Source: Arsenophonus sp046530785
Lineage (GTDB): Bacteria > Pseudomonadota > Gammaproteobacteria > Enterobacterales > Enterobacteriaceae
Direction: 5' to 3'
Length of the DNA stretch: 64,000 bases
Assembly (NCBI GenBank): GCA_046530785.1
Contig: JBHEQT010000002.1
Span: 130,749-194,748 of the forward strand
In this document: piece by piece, positions 31,422-40,750 of the stretch
Numbering within the stretch: the stretch's first letter is position 1
Layout: each line of letters begins with the position of its first letter
Program-made: the position numbers and the translations under genes
Notes under the pieces: model-generated
Databases searched by the model: none
What the model was told of the DNA's origin: nothing
What the model saw: the letters and a program-made list of their open reading frames with translations, nothing else

Positions 31422-32800
31422 TCCCTATTTCGTTAAAGAAATTAGCTTTCGTTACACAAGGTGTTTTGTATCAGATAAACGATCAGAATGCAGATAGTAT
31501 ATGGATTAATACAGTAACAAGTAATAGCCGTAAACAAACCATTAATGGTTTGTTCATAGCATTAAAAGGAAAACGTTTTGATGGTCATCATTTTACTGAA
31601 GAGGCTATCGGAACAGGTGCAATAGCATTATTAGTTGATCATCCATTAACCATTAATTTTCCACAAATTATTGTTGAAGATACACGATTAGCAATAGGAA
31701 AATTAGCGGGATGGGTTCGATCACAAAGCAAAGCTAAAGTAATCGGAATTACTGGATCTTCTGGAAAAACTTCAGTTAAAGAAATGGTAGCTTCTATTTT
31801 ATCTCGCTGTGGAAAAACACTTTTTACTGATGCTAATCTCAACAATGATATTGGTATAGCGTTGACTTTATTTCGTTTGACGACAGAACATCAGTATGCA
31901 GTAATTGAAATGGGATCAAATCATATTGGAGAAATAGAATATACCACTAATATTGTTAGACCTGACAGTGTATTAGTAAATAATTTATTTGCTGCACATC
32001 TTGAAGGTCTTGGTTCATTAGCTGGAGTTGCTAAAGAAAAAGGTTATATTTTTAAGGGATTAGCAAGAAAAGGAACAGCTGTTATTAATTTGGATAGCCA
32101 TAATTTAAAAAATTGGCAATTTTATTTTAATAAACAACAAACTATTTGTGGTTTTTCAGTTATAAAACAGCAATACGCTAATTTTTACGCGGAAAATATT
32201 TCTATAAAATCAAAGAATAGTACATTTAACTTACATACACCAACCGGTGTTATATCAATATCATTACCTTTGCTAGGAAAACATAATATTGCCAATGCAT
32301 TAGCGGCGAGTGCATTAGCAATGTCAGTGGGGGCAATGATTGAGGAAGTTAGTTTTGGATTGGCTTATGTTCATCCTCTATCAGGTCGATTATACTCAAT
32401 TAATTTAGCACCAGATAAACTTCTTTTAGATGACACATATAATGCTAATATTGGCTCTATGATTGTTGCCATTGATATTTTATCTCAAATTTCTGGGTAT
32501 CGTATCTTGGTTGTCGGTGATATAAGTGAATTAGGTGATAATACTAATATCCTTCATCAAGAAATCGGAGATACAGCTCGAAAAATGAAAATCGATAGAG
32601 TTTTAAGTGTCGGTAAGGATAGTGCTCTTATTAGTCAACAAAGTGGTTGTGGAGAACATTTTTTTTCTAAAAAAGAATTAATTTCTAAACTAATTCCACT
32701 AATAAAAAAATATAAAATCGTATCAATTTTAGTCAAAGGTTCACGGAATACAGAAATGAAGGAAATTGTAAACGCATTACAGGAGCATTTTTTATGTTAA
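31418..32800 (+). CDS. murF: UDP-MurNAc-tripeptide:D-Ala-D-Ala ligase MurF
   Basis: Adds D-Ala-D-Ala to the UDP-MurNAc tripeptide. 460 residues (E. coli 452). The ATP-binding loop is GITGSSGKTSVKEM, followed by NLNNDIGIALT and EMGSNHIGEI. DDTYNANIGSM and GDISELGDNT are family motifs in the C-terminal half. The ATG overlaps the murE stop, and the 3' end overlaps mraY by 7 bases, an arrangement that favours coupled translation. Confidence 0.98.
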   Translation: MIPISLKKLAFVTQGVLYQINDQNADSIWINTVTSNSRKQTINGLFIALKGKRFDGHHFTEEAIGTGAIALLVDHPLTINFPQIIVEDTRLAIGKLAGWVRSQSKAKVIGITGSSGKTSVKEMVASILSRCGKTLFTDANLNNDIGIALTLFRLTTEHQYAVIEMGSNHIGEIEYTTNIVRPDSVLVNNLFAAHLEGLGSLAGVAKEKGYIFKGLARKGTAVINLDSHNLKNWQFYFNKQQTICGFSVIKQQYANFYAENISIKSKNSTFNLHTPTGVISISLPLLGKHNIANALAASALAMSVGAMIEEVSFGLAYVHPLSGRLYSINLAPDKLLLDDTYNANIGSMIVAIDILSQISGYRILVVGDISELGDNTNILHQEIGDTARKMKIDRVLSVGKDSALISQQSGCGEHFFSKKELISKLIPLIKKYKIVSILVKGSRNTEMKEIVNALQEHFLC

Positions 32801-33876
32801 TTTGGTTAGGTGAATCCCTAGTTAAATATTTTTCTGGTTTTAATCTTTTTTCTTATTTGACATTTCGGGCTATTACTAGTTTGCTAACTTCTTTGGTGAT
32901 TTCGCTATGGATGGGACCTAATTTGATTTCTTTTTTAGAAAAATTGCAAATAAGTCAAACTGTTCGTGATGAAGGTCCCGAATCGCATTTTAGTAAAAGC
33001 GGCACACCCACAATGGGAGGTTTGTTGATTTTATCTTCTATTTTTATTTCAGTCATACTATGGGCTAGGTTAAATAATCCCTATGTTTGGTGTGTATTAG
33101 TCATTTTGTTGGGATATGGTATTATTGGTTTTATTGATGATTATCGCAAAATTCTATCCAAGAATTCTAGAGGGTTAATCGCACGATGGAAATATTTTTG
33201 GCAATCTCTATTAGCTTTAAGTATAGCATTTATTTTATATAATACAGGTAAGGATACTGCAGTAACTCAATTAGTTCTACCTTTTTTCAAAGATATTATG
33301 CCACAACTTGGTCTATTTTATATTTTACTCACTTACTTTGTCATTGTAGGAACAAGTAATGCAGTTAATTTAACTGATGGATTAGATGGTTTAGCAATTA
33401 TGTTGACAGTTTTTATTTCAGCAGGTTTTGCATTAGTAGCTTGGATTACTGGTAATTTTAATTTCGCTAACTATTTAAAAATTCCTTATATTAATCACGC
33501 AGCTGAATTAGTTGTGGTTTGTACTACAATTGTTGGTGCTGGGTTAGGATTTTTATGGTTTAACACCTATCCTGCGCAACTTTTCATGGGTGATGTTGGC
33601 TCGTTGGCATTAGGTGGTGCATTAGGAACCATTGCTGTTTTACTTCGACAAGAATTTTTATTATTGATTATGGGAGGTGTGTTTGTAATTGAAACATTAT
33701 CGGTAATTTTGCAAGTTGTATCATTTAAACTATGTCGTCAACGAATTTTTCGTATGGCGCCGATCCATCATCATTACGAATTAAAAGGATTGCCTGAACC
33801 TCGAATTATTGTTCGTTTTTGGATTATCTCATTAATGTTGGTATTGATTGGATTGATAACGTTAAAGGTCCGTTGA
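32794..33876 (+). CDS. mraY: Phospho-MurNAc-pentapeptide translocase MraY
   Basis: Integral membrane enzyme that transfers phospho-MurNAc-pentapeptide to undecaprenyl phosphate, making lipid I. 360 residues, exactly the E. coli length, with about ten hydrophobic segments. Conserved motifs include GTPTMGG, the aspartate pair in GFIDDYRKI, NAVNLTDGLDGLA (Mg and substrate binding) and the histidine cluster in APIHHHYELKG. It overlaps murF by 7 bases and ends 2 bases before murD. Confidence 0.98.
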   Translation: MLIWLGESLVKYFSGFNLFSYLTFRAITSLLTSLVISLWMGPNLISFLEKLQISQTVRDEGPESHFSKSGTPTMGGLLILSSIFISVILWARLNNPYVWCVLVILLGYGIIGFIDDYRKILSKNSRGLIARWKYFWQSLLALSIAFILYNTGKDTAVTQLVLPFFKDIMPQLGLFYILLTYFVIVGTSNAVNLTDGLDGLAIMLTVFISAGFALVAWITGNFNFANYLKIPYINHAAELVVVCTTIVGAGLGFLWFNTYPAQLFMGDVGSLALGGALGTIAVLLRQEFLLLIMGGVFVIETLSVILQVVSFKLCRQRIFRMAPIHHHYELKGLPEPRIIVRFWIISLMLVLIGLITLKVR

Positions 33877-33878
33877 TA

Positions 33879-35204
33879 ATGGTTAATTATCAAGGGAAAA
33901 AAGTTGTTATTATCGGGTTAGGCCAAACAGGTTTATCTTGTATCTATTTTTTTCTTTCACGTCAAGTTGTTCCACGTATCATTGATACACGAATATTCCC
34001 ACCAGGTAAGGATAAATTATCTCCAGAAATTATGTGTCACAGTGGTAGTTGGAATAGTGAATGGTTAATGGAAGCTGATTTAATTGTCGTTAGTCCCGGT
34101 ATTTCCATTTCTACACCAGAATTAAAAGTAGCAGCAGATAAAGGTATTGAAATTATTGGTGATATTGAACTTTTTTGTCGTGAAACGAATAAACTTATCG
34201 TTGCTATCACAGGCTCTAATGGTAAAAGTACTGTTACAGCATTAGTTGGAAAAATGGCAAAAGCAGCTAATTTGAAAGTAGCAATTGGTGGAAATATAGG
34301 AATACCAGCACTGACATTATTAGAAAAAGATTATGATTTATATATATTAGAACTTTCTAGTTTTCAGCTAGAAATAACATCAAGTTTAAAATTTGAAGTG
34401 GCAACTATATTGAATGTGACAGAAAATCATATGGATCGTTATCCTTCAGGAGTTAAACAGTATCGTTCTTCTAAATTACGAATCTATTCTAACGCTAAAA
34501 TTTGTATTGTTAATGAAGAAGATTCACAAACTTGGCCATTACTCGATCGTGATGCGCGTTGTATCAGTTTTGGCATTAATAAAGGGGATTATCAATTAAA
34601 TACTTTTTATAAAGAAATTCAACTAAAAGGAGAGTCTCTTATTAAGACTTCTGAAATAGGGTTAGTCGGGCAACATAACTATCTTAATGGGATGGCTGCA
34701 CTAGCTTTAGCAGATGCTATAAATATTCCACGTAAAGCAAGTTTGTCAGAATTAACTCAATATAAAGGCTTACCTCATCGTTGCCAATTAGTTTATCATC
34801 ATCTAGGTATTCAATGGGTTAATGATTCTAAATCAACAAATATCGCTAGTACTAAAGCAGTTTTAAAAAGTTTACAAATATCTGGTACGATTTATTTGTT
34901 ATTAGGTGGAGATGGAAAATCAGCAGATTTTTCATCATTAAAACCATATGTATCAAAAAAAAATATTAAGTTAAGTTGTTTTGGGCGTGATGGTTATAAA
35001 TTGGCACAGTTAAAAAAAAATAGTTTACTATTAGATACAATGGAACAATGTCTACGAGTTATAGCGCCAAAATTGAAAACTGGAGATATGGTTCTTCTTT
35101 CACCAGCTTGTTCAAGTTTTGACCAATTTCGTAATTTTGAACATCGAGGTGAAAAATTTACTGAATTAGCGAAGGAATTAGGTCAATGTTTATATTTAAT
35201 TTAA
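33879..35204 (+). CDS. murD: UDP-MurNAc-L-Ala:D-Glu ligase MurD
   Basis: Adds D-glutamate to UDP-MurNAc-L-Ala. With the ATG at 33879 (MVNYQGKKVVIIGLGQTGLS) it has 441 residues (E. coli 438). A longer frame from 33819 only reads back into mraY. The ATP loop is AITGSNGKSTVTAL, with NVTENHMDRY and the C-terminal LLGGDGKSADF. It ends at 35204, and an ATG at 35186 inside its last codons marks the relic start of ftsW in another frame. Confidence 0.98.
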   Translation: MVNYQGKKVVIIGLGQTGLSCIYFFLSRQVVPRIIDTRIFPPGKDKLSPEIMCHSGSWNSEWLMEADLIVVSPGISISTPELKVAADKGIEIIGDIELFCRETNKLIVAITGSNGKSTVTALVGKMAKAANLKVAIGGNIGIPALTLLEKDYDLYILELSSFQLEITSSLKFEVATILNVTENHMDRYPSGVKQYRSSKLRIYSNAKICIVNEEDSQTWPLLDRDARCISFGINKGDYQLNTFYKEIQLKGESLIKTSEIGLVGQHNYLNGMAALALADAINIPRKASLSELTQYKGLPHRCQLVYHHLGIQWVNDSKSTNIASTKAVLKSLQISGTIYLLLGGDGKSADFSSLKPYVSKKNIKLSCFGRDGYKLAQLKKNSLLLDTMEQCLRVIAPKLKTGDMVLLSPACSSFDQFRNFEHRGEKFTELAKELGQCLYLI

Positions 35205-35251
35205 AACAACTAAAAATTTGGGATAATAGTGAACGAGATAAAATATTCTAA
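35186..35251 (+). pseudogene. Detached 5' end of ftsW (cytoplasmic N-terminus)
   Basis: An ATG at 35186 (overlapping murD by 19 bases) opens a 21-codon frame, MFIFNLKQLKIWDNSERDKI plus one more codon, then TAA (35249-35251). LKIWDNSERDK resembles LKGWVMGSREKD of the cytoplasmic N-terminus of E. coli FtsW. The intact ftsW frame starts 2 bases later in a different phase. A one-base deletion would explain the split. Confidence 0.6.
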
Positions 35252-35253
35252 AT

Positions 35254-36381
35254 ATGATACTTTATGATCGTACTTTATTTTGGTTCACCTTAGTGCTATC
35301 TCTAATTGGTTTTATTATGGTAACATCAGCTTCGCTTCCGATTGGGCAGCGCTTAACGCAAGATCCATTTTTTTTTGCTAAAAGAGATGCTATTTATATT
35401 ATTTTATCATTTAGTTTATCTTTATTAGTATTAAATATTTCTATGGTATGGTGGGAAAAATATAATTTTTTATTATTAATAATTTCCTTAATACTCTTAT
35501 CAACAGTATTGGTTTCTGGAAACTCAGTTAATGGTGCTTCTCGTTGGATTAATACCGGTATTATACATATACAGCCGGCTGAAATTGCAAAATTATCTCT
35601 ATTCTGCTATGTATCCAATTATTTAGTCAGAAAAATTGATGAATTGAAAATTCAATTTTTTGCCTTTATGAAGCCTATGTTTATTTTGCTATTAATGAGT
35701 ATTTTACTTTTATTGCAACCTGATTTAGGTACAGTAATTGTGTTGGTTGTAACAACCTTAATATTACTATTTCTTGCTGGTGCTAGGTTAGCACCTTTTA
35801 TCATTGGTATTATTATTTGTACGGTAAGCGTTATTGGTTTGATTTACTTTAAACCTTATCGTTTGCATCGAATAACTTCCTTTCTTAATCCATGGGTAGA
35901 TCCTTTTGGTAATGGTTATCAATTAACACAATCTTTAATGGCGTTTGGGAGGGGAAAATTTTTGGGTCAAGGTTTAGGTAATTCTATTCAAAAATTAGAA
36001 TATTTACCTGAGGCACATACTGATTTTATTTTTTCGATTTTAGCGGAAGAGTTAGGTTATATCGGTGTATTGTTAGTTCTTTTAATGTTATTTTTTATTT
36101 CTTTTCGCAGTATGATGATTGGAAAACGAGCGTTAGATACAGAGCAATATTTCTCAGGTTATTTAGCTTGTTCAATTGGTATTTGGTTCACTTTTCAAGT
36201 ATTGATTAATATTGGTTCTGCGACAGGAATATTACCAACTAAAGGATTAACATTACCATTAATTAGTTATGGTGGTTCTAGTCTATTAATTATGTTTATT
36301 TCCATTACTATCTTGTTACGCATTGATTTTGAAACACGTCTTAAAAAGGTGAAGGTACTTATAAGGACAAAGAGTAAATGA
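35254..36381 (+). CDS. ftsW: Septal peptidoglycan glycosyltransferase FtsW (shortened N-terminus)
   Basis: SEDS-family polymerase that builds septal glycan strands with FtsI. 375 residues against 414 in E. coli. The open frame starts MILYDRTLFWFTLV, equal to E. coli IMYDRTLLWLTFG, so the first 40 or so cytoplasmic residues are missing. All ten membrane segments and signature stretches remain: MVTSASLPIGQRL, GASRWI, QPDLGT, PEAHTDFIF and LPLISYGGSS. In-frame upstream codons hit a TAA within 15 bases, and a relic of the missing N-terminus lies in another frame just upstream. No strong ribosome binding site precedes 35254. The last 4 bases overlap murG (ATGA). Confidence 0.95.
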   Translation: MILYDRTLFWFTLVLSLIGFIMVTSASLPIGQRLTQDPFFFAKRDAIYIILSFSLSLLVLNISMVWWEKYNFLLLIISLILLSTVLVSGNSVNGASRWINTGIIHIQPAEIAKLSLFCYVSNYLVRKIDELKIQFFAFMKPMFILLLMSILLLLQPDLGTVIVLVVTTLILLFLAGARLAPFIIGIIICTVSVIGLIYFKPYRLHRITSFLNPWVDPFGNGYQLTQSLMAFGRGKFLGQGLGNSIQKLEYLPEAHTDFIFSILAEELGYIGVLLVLLMLFFISFRSMMIGKRALDTEQYFSGYLACSIGIWFTFQVLINIGSATGILPTKGLTLPLISYGGSSLLIMFISITILLRIDFETRLKKVKVLIRTKSK

Positions 36382-37445
36382 AGAAACCAAAAAGACTAAT
36401 ATTAATGGCAGGCGGTACAGGAGGACATATTTTTCCAGGATTGGCGATAGCTAATTATCTAAAATTACAAGGCTGGGATGTTCATTGGCTGGGAACTTCC
36501 GACCGGATGGAAGCATATTTAGTTCCTAAACATGGCATCGAGATTGATTTTATAAATATGCCCGGTTTACGTGGTAAAGGTATTAAGGCATTGTTGGTAT
36601 CACCTTTTAAAATTATTAAAGCGATAAAACAAGCAAAAGTGGCTATACAACGTTATAAACCTGATGTTGTATTAGGTATGGGAGGATATGTTTCTTTTCC
36701 AAGTGGTATTGCTGCGTGGCTATGTAATATTCCAATTGTGCTACACGAGCAAAATGGAATAGCAGGATTAACCAATCGTTTATTATCTAAAATTGCTAAT
36801 CGTGTTTTACAAGCATTTCCAAGTTCATTTCTTAATGTTACGGTAGTAGGAAATCCCGTTCGTGAATCGATATTAGAATTACCTGATCCTGAAAAACGTT
36901 TAGTTAATCGTGATGGAGCTATTCGAATTTTGGTGATAGGTGGCAGTCAAGGGGCAAGAATTTTAAACCAAATATTACCAGAAGTAGCTGCTCAATTAGA
37001 TGAAAAAGTAACCATTTGGCATCAAGTTGGAAAAGGTTCTAAAAAAATGACAGAAACTTTATATAAAAAATTATGCGTTAAATCAAATAATTATAAAGTA
37101 ACTGAATTTATTGACGATATAGCTAAGGCTTATGCTTGGGCTGATATTATTATCTGTCGCGCAGGTGCTTTAACAGTTAGTGAAGTTTCTGTTGCAGGTT
37201 TACCAGCAATATTTATCCCTTTCCAACATAAAGATCGGCAGCAATACTGGAATGCGTTACCGTTAGAAAAGGCAGGAGCAGCGAAAATTATTGAGCATCC
37301 TCAATTTTCAACAAATGTTTTGTTGAGCTTATTAAATCAATTATCTCGCCCGAAGTTATTAGAGATGGCAAAAAAAGCACGAGCAATATCGATTACTGAT
37401 GCAACTAAACGTATAGCAGAAATATTAATTGAAATTTCTAAATGA
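36378..37445 (+). CDS. murG: Lipid II synthase MurG
   Basis: Membrane-associated GT-B glycosyltransferase that transfers GlcNAc from UDP-GlcNAc to lipid I, making lipid II. 355 residues, as in E. coli. The N-terminal glycine loop GGTGGHIFPGLA and HEQNGIAGLTNR are intact. The C-terminal domain keeps GGSQGARILNQ and PFQHKDRQQYWNALPLEKAGAA, cited here in part as the UDP-GlcNAc pocket. It overlaps the ftsW stop by 4 bases. Confidence 0.98.
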   Translation: MKKPKRLILMAGGTGGHIFPGLAIANYLKLQGWDVHWLGTSDRMEAYLVPKHGIEIDFINMPGLRGKGIKALLVSPFKIIKAIKQAKVAIQRYKPDVVLGMGGYVSFPSGIAAWLCNIPIVLHEQNGIAGLTNRLLSKIANRVLQAFPSSFLNVTVVGNPVRESILELPDPEKRLVNRDGAIRILVIGGSQGARILNQILPEVAAQLDEKVTIWHQVGKGSKKMTETLYKKLCVKSNNYKVTEFIDDIAKAYAWADIIICRAGALTVSEVSVAGLPAIFIPFQHKDRQQYWNALPLEKAGAAKIIEHPQFSTNVLLSLLNQLSRPKLLEMAKKARAISITDATKRIAEILIEISK

Positions 37446-37503
37446 AATCTTCTTTATATTAATAATGGTTAAAATCAAAGTAGCAATGAACGAAGAGAGT
37501 AAA

Positions 37504-38982
37504 GTGAATACACAAAAATTACCAAAATTAAGAAGAATAATTCCAGAAATGCGTCGGATTAGGCATATTCATTTTGTTGGAATTGGTGGTTCTGGCATGG
37601 GTGGTATTGCTGAAATATTGATTAATGAAGGTTATAGGATTAGTGGTTCTGATTTGTTACCTAATACAGTTACTCAGGAGTTAATAAAGCTTGGTGCAAA
37701 AATTTTTTTTAATCATCGATCAGAAAATATTGAAAATGCTTCTGTTGTTGTTGTGTCTACGGCAATACCTGCGGATAATCCAGAAATTATTGCAGCACAA
37801 AAAGAACATATTCCGGTAATTCAACGAGCTGAAATGTTAGCAGAAGTAATGCGTTTTCGTTATGGTATTTCTATAACAGGAACTCATGGAAAAACAACTA
37901 CCACTGCGATGATTGCTACTATTTATAAAGAAGCAGGATTAGATCCAACGTTTATTAATGGAGGGCTGCTAAAAAGAGAAGGGGTTCATGCATGTTTAGG
38001 TAATAGCCGTTATTTGATTGTAGAAGCAGATGAAAGTGATGCTTCTTTTTTACATTTACAGCCATTAATTGCTGTTATAACAAATATTGAAGCAGATCAT
38101 ATGGAAACTTATCATGGTGATTTTGAAAAATTAAAAAAGAGTTTCATTAGTTTTTTACATAATCTGCCATTTTATGGTCTTGCAGTATTATGCATAGATG
38201 ATCCAGTAGTTCGTTCGATAATAAATAAAATAACTTGCTATAGGACTACTTATGGATTTAGTGACGATACAGATGTTCAAATTACATCCTACAAACAACT
38301 AGAAAATCAATGTTTTTTTACTATAACAAGAAAAAATAGAGCTGATTTAGAATTTATTTTGAATACACCAGGGCGTCATAATGTATTAAATGCAACTGCG
38401 GCTATTGCAGTGGCAACCGAAGAAGGTATTGATGATAATGTTATTTTGCTTGCACTAGAAAAATTTCAAGGAACTGTGCGACGTTTTGATTTCTTAGGTA
38501 ATTTTCCTTTATCAAATATTAACGGTAAAAAAGGTAATGTTATGTTGATAGATGATTATGGTCATCATCCAACAGAAGTTAATGTTACTATTAAAACAGC
38601 AAAAGAAGGATGGCCAGATAAACGTATAGTGATGATTTTTCAGCCACATAGATATACTCGCACGCGTGATTTATATGATGATTTTGCCAATATTTTAGAA
38701 CAAGTTGATGTATTATTAATGTTAGATGTTTATCCAGCAGGAGAAAAACCTATCCCTGGTATAAATAGTCAATTACTATGTTGGAAAATTCGTAATCTAG
38801 GAAAATTAGATCCTATTTTTATATCTGATCATGACAAGATTAGAGAAATATTAGCGCAAATTATAGAAGATAACGACCTGATACTTATACAAGGAGCTGG
38901 AAATATCGGTAAAATAGGACGTAATTTAGCTAATACAGATTTACGGCCAATAATAAGAAGTGAGGAAAAGTATCATGGCTGA
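37504..38982 (+). CDS. murC: UDP-MurNAc:L-alanine ligase MurC
   Basis: Adds L-alanine to UDP-MurNAc. The preferred start is GTG at 37504, which gives VNTQKLPKLRRIIPEMRR, matching E. coli MNTQQLAKLRSIVPEMRR, and 492 residues (E. coli 491). GAAGAGAG just upstream is a good ribosome binding site. An ATG at 37486 would add six residues through that site. Motifs: GIGGSGMGGIAE, ATP loop GTHGKTTTTAM, EADESDASFL, DDYGHHPTEV. It overlaps ddl by 8 bases, which favours coupling. Confidence 0.96.
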   Translation: MNTQKLPKLRRIIPEMRRIRHIHFVGIGGSGMGGIAEILINEGYRISGSDLLPNTVTQELIKLGAKIFFNHRSENIENASVVVVSTAIPADNPEIIAAQKEHIPVIQRAEMLAEVMRFRYGISITGTHGKTTTTAMIATIYKEAGLDPTFINGGLLKREGVHACLGNSRYLIVEADESDASFLHLQPLIAVITNIEADHMETYHGDFEKLKKSFISFLHNLPFYGLAVLCIDDPVVRSIINKITCYRTTYGFSDDTDVQITSYKQLENQCFFTITRKNRADLEFILNTPGRHNVLNATAAIAVATEEGIDDNVILLALEKFQGTVRRFDFLGNFPLSNINGKKGNVMLIDDYGHHPTEVNVTIKTAKEGWPDKRIVMIFQPHRYTRTRDLYDDFANILEQVDVLLMLDVYPAGEKPIPGINSQLLCWKIRNLGKLDPIFISDHDKIREILAQIIEDNDLILIQGAGNIGKIGRNLANTDLRPIIRSEEKYHG

Positions 38983-39895
38983 TAAAATTGCCGTTCTTTT
39001 AGGAGGAAAATCGACTGAAAGAAAAGTGTCATTACAATCTGGTAAGGAAGTTGTTAATGGATTACGTGATGCTGGAATAGAAGCATATTCAGTGGATATT
39101 AAATATTTTTCTATCTTCAAATTGAAAGAAGTTGGTTATAATAAAGTTTTTATTGCTTTACATGGACGAGGTGGTGAAGATGGTACGGTGCAAGGAGTTT
39201 TAGAATTTTTAGGATTACCTTATACAGGGAGTGGTGTTTTAGCTTCATCACTTTCAATGGATAAGCTACGAACTAAACAATTATGGGCTGGTATAGGTTT
39301 ATCGATTGCACCTTATATAGTATTAAAAAAACAACAGTTAGCAAGGATATCAGATGAAACTCTTTTTAAGTATGTTTATCATTTAGGTTTACCTCTTATT
39401 GTAAAGCCAACTCTTGAAGGTTCAAGCATTGGTATTAGTAAAGTAACAACTTTTCCTAAATTAAGAATATCACTAGAATTCGCTTTTCGTTATGACAAAA
39501 ATGTGTTGATTGAGAAATTCTTAAATGGGCCTGAATTTAGCGTAGTAATTATAGGGAAACAAGTACTTCCTTCAATTCGTATTCAACCATCTGGTGTTCT
39601 TTATGATTATGATGCGAAATACATTTCTAATGAGACACAATATTTCTGTCCAAGTGGATTGAATAATAAAGAAGAGGCTTTATTAAATAAATTATCATTA
39701 ACAGCTTATAAGGCAATCGGTTGCAATGGTTGGGGAAGAGTTGATCTTATAAGAGATAACAATGGTATTTTTTACTTATTAGAAATTAATACCTCACCGG
39801 GAATGACCACTCATAGCTTGGTTCCTTTAGCTGCAAACCAAGCAGGTATAACTTTTTCGCAATTAGTTAAAAAAATTTTAGAGTTGGCGAAGTAA
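38975..39895 (+). CDS. ddlB: D-alanine:D-alanine ligase
   Basis: ATP-grasp ligase that makes D-Ala-D-Ala for MurF. The start at 38975 (MADKIAVLLGGKSTERKVSL) gives 306 residues, the E. coli DdlB length. Conserved parts include ALHGRGGEDGTVQG, SMDKLRTK, the grasp loop PTLEGSSIGISK and the metal-binding ENTSPG-type stretch, here EINTSPGMTTHSLVP. The first 8 bases overlap murC. The ancestral ftsQ start codon follows its stop closely. Confidence 0.97.
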   Translation: MADKIAVLLGGKSTERKVSLQSGKEVVNGLRDAGIEAYSVDIKYFSIFKLKEVGYNKVFIALHGRGGEDGTVQGVLEFLGLPYTGSGVLASSLSMDKLRTKQLWAGIGLSIAPYIVLKKQQLARISDETLFKYVYHLGLPLIVKPTLEGSSIGISKVTTFPKLRISLEFAFRYDKNVLIEKFLNGPEFSVVIIGKQVLPSIRIQPSGVLYDYDAKYISNETQYFCPSGLNNKEEALLNKLSLTAYKAIGCNGWGRVDLIRDNNGIFYLLEINTSPGMTTHSLVPLAANQAGITFSQLVKKILELAK

Positions 39896-39896
39896 T

Positions 39897-39917
39897 ATGT
39901 CACGAGCATCAGTATAG
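39897..39917 (+). other. Six-codon relic of the original ftsQ start, stop overlapping the new start
   Basis: ATG at 39897 reads MSRASV then TAG (39915-39917). MSRAS matches the E. coli FtsQ N-terminus MSQAA and the position matches the ancestral start next to the ddl stop. The TAG shares its G with the GTG (39917-39919) that opens the surviving ftsQ frame, so ribosomes ending the short frame could re-initiate there. Confidence 0.6.
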
Positions 39918-40705
39918 TGAACATTCGTAATAAAGAGCTTAAAGAAAAACGAAACGGTGTTTCCAGAAGTAATTCTGTTTGTTTAACTGGAATTATTTTC
40001 TTATTAATAGTATTGGTTACTATTATATGGAATGGGTGGATGATCTTAAATTGTATAAAAAATCTTAATCAATTTTCTATTTCTAAACTAGTAATCACTG
40101 GGGAACGATATTACACCTGTGACGATAATATTAGAAAAGTAATATTAGAAATAGGTATACCGAGTACATTTATGACTATAGATGTGAATGCAATCCAAAA
40201 TCAAATAAAAAGTATTCCATGGATAAGGTATGTTACAGTTCGTAAACAATGGCCGAATAAACTAAAAATTCATTTAGTGGAATATAAACCTTATGCTAAA
40301 TGGAATAATACTTTTTTTATTAATGAAGAAGGTGTTGTTTTTAGTTTACCATCATCATTAACTGTTAAAGGTAATTTTTTAATGTTATATGGACCAAAAG
40401 GTACTCAGGAAGAAGTATTAAAAATGTATCGTATTATGCAACAACAGCTAGAACCATATAAATTTAGTATTAAGTCAGTGTCGATGACTGTGAGACGTGC
40501 TTGGAAATTAGTTTTAGCTAACGATATTCGATTGAATATTGGTAAAAAAGATATTAAAAAGAGATTAAACCGTTTTCTTGAAATTTATCCACTATTAAAA
40601 AAGGTGACAGATAAATATATTGAATATATAGATTTACGATATAGCAGTGGTGCTGCAGTAGGTTGGTTACCACTTTCAGATAAATCTGCAACATCTATGA
40701 GTTGA
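39917..40705 (+). CDS. ftsQ: Cell division protein FtsQ (re-started frame)
   Basis: Bitopic divisome protein that, with FtsB and FtsL, recruits and controls FtsWI. 262 residues (E. coli 276). Membrane segment at about 22-46, POTRA domain (FSISKLVITGERYYT, about 54-125) and beta domain ending YIDLRYSSGAAVGWLP. The frame begins at GTG 39917 (VNIRNKE). The original ATG at 39897 is now out of frame because of a small indel. The lost residues precede the membrane segment and are not conserved, so function is probably kept. Confidence 0.94.
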   Translation: MNIRNKELKEKRNGVSRSNSVCLTGIIFLLIVLVTIIWNGWMILNCIKNLNQFSISKLVITGERYYTCDDNIRKVILEIGIPSTFMTIDVNAIQNQIKSIPWIRYVTVRKQWPNKLKIHLVEYKPYAKWNNTFFINEEGVVFSLPSSLTVKGNFLMLYGPKGTQEEVLKMYRIMQQQLEPYKFSIKSVSMTVRRAWKLVLANDIRLNIGKKDIKKRLNRFLEIYPLLKKVTDKYIEYIDLRYSSGAAVGWLPLSDKSATSMS

Positions 40706-40750
40706 AATAGATTAAGACCGCTAATTGTGATCAGATACAGGCAAATAAAA

